Source of the DNA: Halomonas sp. 25-S5 | GTDB lineage: Bacteria > Pseudomonadota > Gammaproteobacteria > Pseudomonadales > Halomonadaceae | Reading direction: 5' to 3' | Assembly: GCF_029889845.1 (NCBI RefSeq) | Contig: NZ_JARANV010000023.1 | Span: 1 to 63,715, forward strand | Length of the DNA: 63,715 nucleotides | In this document: in pieces, positions 43,443 to 51,019 of the stretch | Layout of the letters: the number at the start of each line of letters is the position of its first letter | How positions within the stretch are numbered: position 1 is the stretch's first letter | Made by a program: the position numbers and the translations under genes | Notes under the pieces: generated by a model | The model's input: the letters and a program-made list of their open reading frames with translations, nothing else | Databases searched by the model: none | Told to the model about the DNA's origin: nothing

Positions 43443-44775
43443 CTCCCCTAAGGAAGACCGCAAGACTGTGCCAATCATGAACAAGGCGACCGGCGCCGTC
43501 TCAGGAGGCGTGTCTCGCGGGAAGAAGCCCAACAACGACGAGTCCCATCGGGGAACCGATACCTCATCGTCGACTGCGTCCCAGCAGACGTCAGCGACTG
43601 GCCGGGACAGGCGGCCCAGTGGGCACTATCTCGCAAGCGAAACTGACCAGGACGCAGCGACGGTATCGCCTTCATCAGGGCAGGAAGGGACCAACAAGAA
43701 TGACAACTCCTCCGGCAAGGGTCCCAAGGGCAGTAAGCCGGTCACGCGTGTCTTTGATATCATCAAGCGTTTCTATGCCTCCTCGGGCACTCCTAAGACG
43801 ATCACCGAACCGGCCCTGAAGAAGCTGGAGGAGCGGACGCTCTCGGCAGCTCAGCGCTCGGAGCTTCTCGACCTTGCCCAGCGCGAGGACGACTCGCTCG
43901 CCCGTACCGTCAACCTGGCCTTCGCCGCCTTCGAGGTCCACAGCAATCGCACCATCAAGGACCTGCTGCTGAAGTTCGCCATCGACGCTGGCCGGGAAGG
44001 GTTCGATCTCCCCATGGAGCCTGCGGATGACTGGCTACCGCTCAGCGACGAAGATCGCCTCCCCGCCAAGGAGCTCTTCAGGCGCTACGCCAGCCGAGCG
44101 CAGCAGGTGGGAGCCGACAAGGATATACAGGCCAAGGACAAGGACAAGGACAAGGACAAGGACAAGAAGGAGCGTCTGGCCAAGCTGCGGAATATGCTGT
44201 TCCTGAGCCTGATCTGGCAAGCCAATCAGGGGTGGGCCGGAGAAGACGAGATCCTGCGCTTCCTGAGGGCGGAGGGCGTGTTCACCACCAGCACTCACTA
44301 CCCCACCCAGGCCAAGGAGGCACTACTGAAGGCGGCCTATACCCAGGTCACTGCCGACTTCTCTCCGCTGGGCTGGCTGTCGCGCCAGATCGAGAACACC
44401 AGGACCAGACAGGAAAGCGAGCTGGAACGGCTGGAGCGAGACGCAAAGCGCCTCACTGCCGAGCGCGATCAGGCACGCCAGGAGCACACGGCCCTGCGCC
44501 ATGAGCACGAAGCCCTGCTGGCCAGGATTGAAGAGCTTGGGCAGGCGCTTAATCGGGAGAAGCAGAACGCCCAGACCACCAGCGTCCACCTTGAGGATGA
44601 CAAGCACCGGTTGCGCTCCCAGGTGACCAAGGCACTGAAGAGCGAGGTGCCCCGCCTGGAGGAGGCGCTGACCGCTCTGCAACGCGACCCGCCCAAGCTG
44701 CATATCGTCTCGCACTACGTGGATGAAACGCTTGGCCATCTGAAGAAGATCCTGCGCGATACGGAAGGAGAATGA
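43435..44775 (+). CDS. Coiled-coil protein with disordered N-terminus, second gene of the trio
   Basis: A 446-residue protein without a family I recognise. Residues 1-100 are serine/glycine/lysine-rich and probably disordered. A helical domain follows (about 105-260). Next is a run of alternating lysine and aspartate encoded by a hexanucleotide repeat, then another helical domain with NQGWAGEDEILRFLRAEGV. A long coiled coil, with segments such as ELERLERDAKRLTAERDQA, occupies about residues 320-430. It may be a scaffold that bridges the zinc-finger protein and the Hsp70-like ATPase, much as co-chaperones deliver clients; this is inference from order and structure. Confidence 0.65.
   Translation: MSDSPKEDRKTVPIMNKATGAVSGGVSRGKKPNNDESHRGTDTSSSTASQQTSATGRDRRPSGHYLASETDQDAATVSPSSGQEGTNKNDNSSGKGPKGSKPVTRVFDIIKRFYASSGTPKTITEPALKKLEERTLSAAQRSELLDLAQREDDSLARTVNLAFAAFEVHSNRTIKDLLLKFAIDAGREGFDLPMEPADDWLPLSDEDRLPAKELFRRYASRAQQVGADKDIQAKDKDKDKDKDKKERLAKLRNMLFLSLIWQANQGWAGEDEILRFLRAEGVFTTSTHYPTQAKEALLKAAYTQVTADFSPLGWLSRQIENTRTRQESELERLERDAKRLTAERDQARQEHTALRHEHEALLARIEELGQALNREKQNAQTTSVHLEDDKHRLRSQVTKALKSEVPRLEEALTALQRDPPKLHIVSHYVDETLGHLKKILRDTEGE
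44134..44163 (+). repeat. Hexanucleotide microsatellite encoding Lys-Asp repeats
   Basis: AAGGAC occurs five times in direct succession within the coiled-coil gene, followed by AAGAAG. Because the unit is six bases, gain or loss of copies changes the length of a charged linker without breaking the frame. Confidence 0.95.
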
Positions 44776-44776
44776 T

Positions 44777-46609
44777 ATGGAGGTCTTCGGCTTCGATTTC
44801 GGCACCACCAACAGCCTGATCAGCCAGGTCATCGGCGGTCAAACGGTGGTATTCGACCAGGGGGATGAGCCCTACCCTTCCGTGGTGTGTTACGAGGGCG
44901 ACAGCGTCATCTGTGGCAGCGAGGCCAAGAAGCGCCTAGCCACCCACGAGATTGGTGTCATCGGCAACGTCGTCCGCTCACCCAAGATGCTGCTGGACCG
45001 GGAACATGTGCATGTCGATGGAGTGCCGCGGCGCCCCCGCGACATGGTCGCTGATGTCGTCAAACACGTCGTGAGGGCCACCGAGGAAGACCGGCGTTAC
45101 AAGCTTGATCGGGGTATCGGTCGGGCCGTCGTCACGATTCCCGTCGATATGGATGGCAGACAACGTCGCGAGCTGCGTGAGGCCTTTCACCAGGCGGGCT
45201 TGACCATCGAGCAGTTCGTGCATGAACCCATGGCCGCACTCTACGGCTACCTGCGCACCAAGGAAGATCCGGAAAACGAGATCCGCCGCCTTGAAGGGCA
45301 ATACCTGCTGGTATTCGACTGGGGCGGCGGCACCCTGGACCTGACCTTGTGCCAGGTGCAAAAAGGCATGCTCGTGCAGATACGAAACGACGGTACTCAC
45401 GGGCTCGGTGGCGATGTGATGGACGAGGCGATCCGCCGTGAGGTCGAGAAACGCGCCGTCGAAGCGGCAGGGCTCGGTTCCGATGAGGCGGACATTAACC
45501 CTGATGCCAGCCTGCGCCTTCTGACCCGGGCCGAGGAAGCCAAAATCAAGCTCTCCTCGCGGGAGCAGGAGCCCATCTACATCCCGGCATACTTCCGTAA
45601 TGACGTGAAGGACCCTGATATCGACATCCTGCTGACCCGCAGCGAGCTGGAGGAGATCATCGGTCAGAAGATCCGCCAGGGGGTGAAGCGTGCCAAGACC
45701 CTGATCGAATCCGCCGACCTGACCACCTCGGATATCTCGCTATGCCTGGCGACCGGCGGTATCGTCAACATGCCGGCAGTCAAGTCGGGCCTCTATGAGA
45801 TGTTCGGCGCCACCCGGGTCGAGATCTCTGAACGTGGCTTTTCCATTATTTCGGAAGGGGCCGCCTGGATCGCTCATGATCGCGCACGCCTGCGCCTGGC
45901 CAAGAACATCGAGGTCCATGTGGCGCGTAACGCATACTTTCCCGTCATTGGCGCAGGCTACGAAATGCCCACCGCCGGGGATGTCAGCGAAGCGGAGAGG
46001 CTGACGCTCTACTGTACCGATCCTCGGGACGGAGTCGGCAAGATCAGCCTGCTCTCCCCCATCCGCCACGGGCGCCAGGTGCAGCCCAACGATTCTCGCC
46101 AGCCCTTGGCATCCCTGAACATCAAGGTCGAGCCCTCGATGCAGCAACTGTTCGAGCGGATCATGCTCGACCTGGAGGTGGACGATGACCTGATCCTGCA
46201 TGCCTCGGCGAAGTCAGCCATCAAAGGAGACAACGACTACCGGCCCATTCACGAGCTGGAATTCGGCCTGGACATCATGCAGGGAATCACCGGTCATTCA
46301 ATGAACGAACCACAAAAGCAGAGCCGCGGGGCCGAGAAAACGGCAAAAAAGCCTAAGGGTCGCAGCAGCCAGAGCGAGCAGCCGGTAGGCAGCGTCCTGC
46401 TGCGACCCAATGTGGCCAGGTACGAGGATATCTCGCTGGTACCTGGAGAGGCCCTGATCAGGAAAGAGATGACCAAGCCTGGTGGCCACTTCAACCGTAT
46501 CGAGGAGCTAAGCCCGATACAGCGCGAAGAGCGGGCATGGTATGCGGCCTGCAGTTACTGCGGGAGGCGCGCCGGGGATCCAAAGTGTCGGTGTCTATCG
46601 GGGCGCTGA
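44777..46609 (+). CDS. Hsp70/DnaK-like ATPase with C-terminal cysteine tail
   Basis: A 610-residue Hsp70 superfamily protein. Phosphate loop 1 is GFDFGTTNS (residues 5-13), phosphate loop 2 is VFDWGGGTLDL, and the adenosine motif is LATGGIVNMPAVK. A beta-rich region follows that still resembles the DnaK substrate-binding domain (LDLEVDDDLILHASAKSAI). Then comes a basic linker (KTAKKPKGRSSQS), and the end carries four cysteines, C592, C595, C604 and C606, in a CxxC...CxC pattern that could bind zinc. The lid region of DnaK is missing. It starts one base after the coiled-coil stop. It is unlike housekeeping DnaK and probably acts on a specific client or infection signal. Confidence 0.85.
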   Translation: MEVFGFDFGTTNSLISQVIGGQTVVFDQGDEPYPSVVCYEGDSVICGSEAKKRLATHEIGVIGNVVRSPKMLLDREHVHVDGVPRRPRDMVADVVKHVVRATEEDRRYKLDRGIGRAVVTIPVDMDGRQRRELREAFHQAGLTIEQFVHEPMAALYGYLRTKEDPENEIRRLEGQYLLVFDWGGGTLDLTLCQVQKGMLVQIRNDGTHGLGGDVMDEAIRREVEKRAVEAAGLGSDEADINPDASLRLLTRAEEAKIKLSSREQEPIYIPAYFRNDVKDPDIDILLTRSELEEIIGQKIRQGVKRAKTLIESADLTTSDISLCLATGGIVNMPAVKSGLYEMFGATRVEISERGFSIISEGAAWIAHDRARLRLAKNIEVHVARNAYFPVIGAGYEMPTAGDVSEAERLTLYCTDPRDGVGKISLLSPIRHGRQVQPNDSRQPLASLNIKVEPSMQQLFERIMLDLEVDDDLILHASAKSAIKGDNDYRPIHELEFGLDIMQGITGHSMNEPQKQSRGAEKTAKKPKGRSSQSEQPVGSVLLRPNVARYEDISLVPGEALIRKEMTKPGGHFNRIEELSPIQREERAWYAACSYCGRRAGDPKCRCLSGR

Positions 46610-46662
46610 CACCATAATCCTTCCAGAATGAATAAGCTCTTTCTGGCGAAGCAGAGTCAATA

Positions 46663-46730
46663 TGGACGGGACAGATCATCGATTACCACCTCACGCTGGC
46701 GGCGAAGCGGCAGGCGCGAGCTCAAACCAC
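46663..46730 (+). pseudogene. Relic of a second pglX 3' end
   Basis: In the frame of CAG at 46672, the sequence encodes QIIDYHLTLAAKRQARA. The intact pglX ends with RINDYHLTLMAKSAARE (codons from about 38327), so ten of 17 residues agree and most differences are at third or single bases. Upstream homology fades before 46663, and a stop in this frame lies at 46633. The relic sits in the 135-base gap before the AAA-HNH pair, where no gene is otherwise needed. It shows that the AAA-HNH pair once followed a different pglX. Confidence 0.72.
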
Positions 46731-46744
46731 GAAGGAGCCTGGCA

Positions 46745-48040
46745 ATGATCAAATCCCTAATTATTGAAGGGGTCGGCCCGGCGCCGAAGATGGCATTGGA
46801 CTTCGGCTCGCGACTCAACCTGCTGACCGGTGACAACGGCCTGGGCAAGAGCTTCCTGCTGGATATCGCCTGGTGGGCGCTGACGCGCAAGTGGCCGGCG
46901 CAGATCAACCCCAAGCTGACATCCGGCAACATGGCCAGGCCCACAAGCGGTGAAGGGAAGATCACCTTCGAGTTCACGGGCAAGGCCAAGGCGGAACGCT
47001 ACACCAGCACCTTCAAGCCCAAGGAGCAGGACTGGACGGGGCGACAGGGACGTCCCGCCAACCCGGGTCTTGTCCTCTATGCCATGTCCGACGGCAGCTT
47101 TGCCGTCTGGGACCCCGCACGCAACTACTGGGTGGCACATAAGAACCTGGATACCCAGGAACGGCAGCCGGCCTATGTCTTCAGCCCGGCCGAGGTCTGG
47201 GACGGCTTACGCACCGATGACGGCAAGTGGCTATGCAACGGCCTGATTCGCGACTGGGCGGGGTGGCAGAAGGAGAACGGGCAGGCGTTCCAGCAACTGA
47301 AGACGGTGCTGGAGGTACTGTCTCCCTCCCCCGAGGAGCTGCTGGCACCTGGCGAGCTGACCCGGGTCAGCCTGGATGACGTGCGCGATATCCCCACGGT
47401 ACGCATGCCCTATCAGCAGGACGTGCCGGTGATCCATGCCTCTTCCGGCATGCGCCGTATCATGGCGCTGGCCTACTTCCTGGTCTGGGCCTGGCAGGAG
47501 CACCGTCAGGCCTCCCGGCTGCTCCAGCAGTCCGAGACCCACCAGGTCATCTTCCTGATCGATGAAGTGGAGTCCCACCTTCATCCCAGCTGGCAGCGCA
47601 AGATCGTACCGGCGCTGCTCAAGCTGATGGATAGCCTGGCCCAGGAGGCCGAGACGCAGCTGATCACCGCGACACACTCGCCGCTGATCATGGCCTCTGT
47701 CGAACCCTGGTTCGATCACCAGCAGGATGCCTGGTTCGATCTGGATATCCACCGAGACAAGAAAAACAAAGTACCTCGAGTACAGCTGACCCGCCGGGAG
47801 TTCATTCGCCGCGGCGACGCCAGCCGCTGGCTGACCAGCGAGGCCTTCGATCTATCCAGCGCTCGCTCCGAGGAGGCCGAGCAGGCATTGAGCGACGCCT
47901 CCGAGGCACTCAAGCGCGAGGATTTGAGCCAGAAGGAAGCCTTGGAACTGGATAGGCGATTGCGCGAGGTCCTCGGCGATACCGACCCCTTCTGGATGCG
48001 CTGGCGGTTTGTGGCGGAACAGAAGGGGTGGTTGGAATGA
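46745..48040 (+). CDS. AAA_21/PtuA-like ATPase paired with an HNH nuclease
   Basis: A 431-residue ATPase. Walker A is GDNGLGKS at residues 29-36, Walker B is VIFLIDEVESHLHPSWQ near residue 270, and the H-loop is ITATHSPLIM. The start at 46745 (GAAGGAG upstream) gives the normal N-terminus MIKSLIIEGVG; the in-frame extension to 46628 is the pglX relic read out of frame. ATGA overlap with the HNH gene indicates coupled expression. ATPase plus HNH pairs of this size are the effector core of Septu (PtuAB) and of some retrons such as Ec78. No reverse transcriptase or msr/msd is present here. Confidence 0.82.
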   Translation: MIKSLIIEGVGPAPKMALDFGSRLNLLTGDNGLGKSFLLDIAWWALTRKWPAQINPKLTSGNMARPTSGEGKITFEFTGKAKAERYTSTFKPKEQDWTGRQGRPANPGLVLYAMSDGSFAVWDPARNYWVAHKNLDTQERQPAYVFSPAEVWDGLRTDDGKWLCNGLIRDWAGWQKENGQAFQQLKTVLEVLSPSPEELLAPGELTRVSLDDVRDIPTVRMPYQQDVPVIHASSGMRRIMALAYFLVWAWQEHRQASRLLQQSETHQVIFLIDEVESHLHPSWQRKIVPALLKLMDSLAQEAETQLITATHSPLIMASVEPWFDHQQDAWFDLDIHRDKKNKVPRVQLTRREFIRRGDASRWLTSEAFDLSSARSEEAEQALSDASEALKREDLSQKEALELDRRLREVLGDTDPFWMRWRFVAEQKGWLE

Positions 48041-48645
48041 TTCCTGTGGTGCCGCAACCCGAACCTGCCGAATTCGATGCGCGCGTGCGTCAGCGTGGCA
48101 GTGCCTGGCTACAAGAGCGAGGCTGGCTCCGCCCTCAGCCCTTGCCTGCTGGCACGGGCAAGGAGCTCCCGACCTATTGGCGAGAGTGCCTAACCGATCT
48201 GCATAGTCGTTACAGCGGTATTTGCGCCTATCTCTGTGTCTACATCGAGCGCGTGACCGGCGGCGCTACGGTGGATCACTTCGTGGCCAAGTCGCCACGA
48301 CCGGACCTGGCCTACGAATGGAACAATTATCGCCTGGCCTGCTCGATCATGAACAGCCGGAAGAGGGACTACAGCAAGGTCCTGGACCCCTTCAAGGTGC
48401 AGGATGGCTGGTTTCGACTGGAACTGGTCAGCGGCAGCATTTACCCATCGCCCGAGCTTGAGGGTAAGCAGCAAGAGCAGGTGGCAGACACCATCGAGCG
48501 ACTCGGACTCGACGATGCGGGCAACCGGGAACTCCGTGCCAGGCACTTTCAGGAATTTCTGGAAGGCGAGTACACGGCCGCGTTTTTGCGCAAACGCTCT
48601 CCCTTCGTGTACCGGGAAGCCCTGCGACAAGGACTGCTGCCATGA
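48037..48645 (+). CDS. HNH endonuclease, PtuB-like
   Basis: A 202-residue nuclease. HNH elements are a cysteine pair C63/C67 (CAYLC), the catalytic D80-H81 in ATVDHFVAKS, and YEWNNYRLACSIMNSRKRDY, which supplies the asparagine and the last histidine/lysine position. It matches the TIGR02646-type HNH proteins found next to AAA ATPases. I chose the ATG at 48037, which overlaps the ATPase stop, rather than a GTG nine bases upstream. It overlaps pglZ by four bases, so the pair is read as part of the BREX operon. Confidence 0.82.
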   Translation: MIPVVPQPEPAEFDARVRQRGSAWLQERGWLRPQPLPAGTGKELPTYWRECLTDLHSRYSGICAYLCVYIERVTGGATVDHFVAKSPRPDLAYEWNNYRLACSIMNSRKRDYSKVLDPFKVQDGWFRLELVSGSIYPSPELEGKQQEQVADTIERLGLDDAGNRELRARHFQEFLEGEYTAAFLRKRSPFVYREALRQGLLP

Positions 48646-50975
48646 CGCTGCTCGACCAACTTAGACACCCCATCCGCGGCGCCGCCGCCTACAACCCCGA
48701 TGTGCAGGCCGCCCCGGCCTGCATCCTGTGGCCGGACCGCGAGCGGCTGTGGGAGCCGGTGATCGCGCAGATACAGACCGAACTGCCTGAGCTCCTGGTG
48801 CTGGGCGACTATGCCCCCGAGCAGCGTCGCGGCCCGGCAATCTGGCTGCGCTGCGCCATTGCAGGAACGATAGACGACATCGAGCTGGACGAGGAGACAC
48901 CGCCGATCCTCTACCTGCCGGGCGTGGGGCGCCAGGACCTGCGCGCCGTCAGCGAGTGCCCAGAAGCCTTGAAACCGCTGGCGGAGCTGCAGTATCGAGG
49001 AGCGCTCTGGTCTCAGATCAACGCCAAGGACTGGACGCCGCGGGCGTTTCTTTCCTCCCAGCAGGGTGGGCTCGGCCTTGAGATCGCCGGGGACGCTGCA
49101 ACCCGCCAGGCGCTGCTGGCCGCCCTGCCCCGGCTACTGAGGGAATCACTAGCCGACCTTCAAGGCCGTCATCTGGACGCCGAGGCCTTCAATACCCTGC
49201 TCACCGGCGGCGACCCGGTGCGCGACCTGCTGGACTGGCTCAATCAGCCCGACGCCATGCGCTCCAGCTGGCCCCTCCACGAATGGCAGGCCTTCTGCCA
49301 GGTGTGCCTCTCCCGCTACGGCGTACACCCGGAGAAGCAGAGCGTACTGGATGCGCTGGAACGCTTTACCCAGCGCCAGGGCAACTGGAAGACAGTCTGG
49401 GCGCGTTTCACCGAGGCCCCCCGCCGCTACCCACAGCTGATCGAGCAGCTTGCGCAGCTTACGCCACCGGATCTTGGGCTCTTCCCCGAGCCTGACGACA
49501 TGGCCGTCTGGCCACAGCTCAACCGCCAGGAGGAGGAGCGGCTCTATCATGCGCTGTGCGCGCTGGGTCAGCTTCCAGCCCATGAGGCGAGAGAACGGCT
49601 GGGAGCCCTGGAGCAGGAACACGGCCATCGCCGCGACTGGGTATGGGCGGAGTTGGGCGAAAGCCCGCTGGCCATGGCCTTGGCACCGCTGGCCGAGCTG
49701 GCAAGGGTGACGGCGCGCAGCCTGGCGGGTGGCCAGGCGGAGGATATGCGCCAGGCGTACCTGGACAAGGGCTGGAAGGCCGACGATGCCCTGCTCCGAG
49801 CACTGGAGCAGGTCACCGGCCAGCGCGAACAGGAGGCCATCTTCGCGGCGATACGCGCGATGTACCTGCGCTGGGCCGACGAGGCCGCCCGCCACCTTCA
49901 GAAAGTATGGCAACCGGGTGTTGATGGCCTGAAGCGCGGCGAGGCATCTCCCCATGCCCAGCCAGGCGAGTGTGTGCTCTTCGTGGATGGCCTGCGCATG
50001 GACTGCGGCAAACGGCTATCCCAGCGCCTTGTCGCCCAAGGGCTGGAGGTCGCCGAGCACAGCACCTGGTCGGCACTGCCCAGCGTGACCGGCACCGGCA
50101 AGTACGCCGTGGCGCCCATCCTGGGTAGCAACGCCATCCAGGAGGAACCGGACGGTTATCAGTTCACCCCCATCACCCGCCACATCTTCCAGAAACTGCT
50201 GCGCGATAACGGCTGGCAGGTGCTGGAACGCCGCCAGGTGGAACAGCTGCACAAGGAGACCCTGGACACTTCCCGACCGGCCTGGTGCGAGTTCGGCGAT
50301 ATCGATCATGCCGGCCATGAGCGCGGCTGGAAGCTGGCCCAGCACGTGGATGACATGCTGGCGGAGGTGGCAGAGCGCATCCAGGTGCTGCTGGCCCAGG
50401 GTTGGTCACAGATTCGCATAGTCACCGATCACGGCTGGCTGTTGCTGCCGGGCGAGCTGCCCAAGACCGAGCTGCCGGCGAGCCTGGCGGAAACCAAGTG
50501 GGGGCGCTGTGCCGCGCTCAAGCCGGGAGCCCATACAGACGCAGCGCGCTTCCCCTGGTACTGGAACGAACAGGTACACTTCGCCCTGGCGGAGAGCATT
50601 CACTGCTTCAAGGCGGGCGAGACCTACACCCATGGTGGCCTCAGCCTTCAGGAGTGCGTCACACCGGAACTGGTGGTGACCGGCAGCGCCGGCGCCAAGC
50701 CCTCGGTGCTGATCGATGATCTGGTGTGGAAGGGGCTGCGCTGTACCCTTGTAGTGGAAGGCGACAGCGACGGGCTGACGCTGGATGTTCGCCGTCATGC
50801 CGGCGACGCGGCCAGCAGCCTGGTGCTCTCACCCAAGCCGTTCAAGGCCGGTGGCAAGGCCTCGGTGGTGGTCGAGGACGACGACCTCGAAGGAGAGACC
50901 GCCTACGCCGTGGTGCTGGACGACGGTGGCCAGGTGATCGCCCAGCGCTCCACCACCATCGGCGGCAGTGAATAG
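48642..50975 (+). CDS. pglZ: BREX-1 phosphatase-like protein PglZ (probably type B)
   Basis: A 777-residue alkaline-phosphatase-superfamily protein, core to all BREX systems. Metal-site segments are LFVDGLRMDCGKRL near residue 447, EFGDIDHAGHERGWKL, and IVTDHGWLLLPGELPK near 594. The N-terminal MTLLDQLRHPIRGAAAYNP and the length fit the PglZ form I know as BREX-1 type B; I could not confirm the subtype. It is coupled to the HNH gene by ATGA and is followed by brxL after 44 bases that contain two near copies of TTGAxAACAGAC. Confidence 0.92.
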   Translation: MTLLDQLRHPIRGAAAYNPDVQAAPACILWPDRERLWEPVIAQIQTELPELLVLGDYAPEQRRGPAIWLRCAIAGTIDDIELDEETPPILYLPGVGRQDLRAVSECPEALKPLAELQYRGALWSQINAKDWTPRAFLSSQQGGLGLEIAGDAATRQALLAALPRLLRESLADLQGRHLDAEAFNTLLTGGDPVRDLLDWLNQPDAMRSSWPLHEWQAFCQVCLSRYGVHPEKQSVLDALERFTQRQGNWKTVWARFTEAPRRYPQLIEQLAQLTPPDLGLFPEPDDMAVWPQLNRQEEERLYHALCALGQLPAHEARERLGALEQEHGHRRDWVWAELGESPLAMALAPLAELARVTARSLAGGQAEDMRQAYLDKGWKADDALLRALEQVTGQREQEAIFAAIRAMYLRWADEAARHLQKVWQPGVDGLKRGEASPHAQPGECVLFVDGLRMDCGKRLSQRLVAQGLEVAEHSTWSALPSVTGTGKYAVAPILGSNAIQEEPDGYQFTPITRHIFQKLLRDNGWQVLERRQVEQLHKETLDTSRPAWCEFGDIDHAGHERGWKLAQHVDDMLAEVAERIQVLLAQGWSQIRIVTDHGWLLLPGELPKTELPASLAETKWGRCAALKPGAHTDAARFPWYWNEQVHFALAESIHCFKAGETYTHGGLSLQECVTPELVVTGSAGAKPSVLIDDLVWKGLRCTLVVEGDSDGLTLDVRRHAGDAASSLVLSPKPFKAGGKASVVVEDDDLEGETAYAVVLDDGGQVIAQRSTTIGGSE

Positions 50976-51019
50976 CCTTTGATAACAGACGCCCTTGAGA
51001 ACAGACATACGGAGACGTC

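Noticed and set aside
46745..48645. A retron next to the AAA-HNH pair.
   Set aside because: No reverse transcriptase gene and no msr/msd-like structure lies in the neighbouring 135-base gap; that gap is explained by the pglX relic.
50976..51019. Two near copies of TTGAxAACAGAC between pglZ and brxL.
   Set aside because: Too short and only two copies; might be a weak regulatory signal but could be chance.
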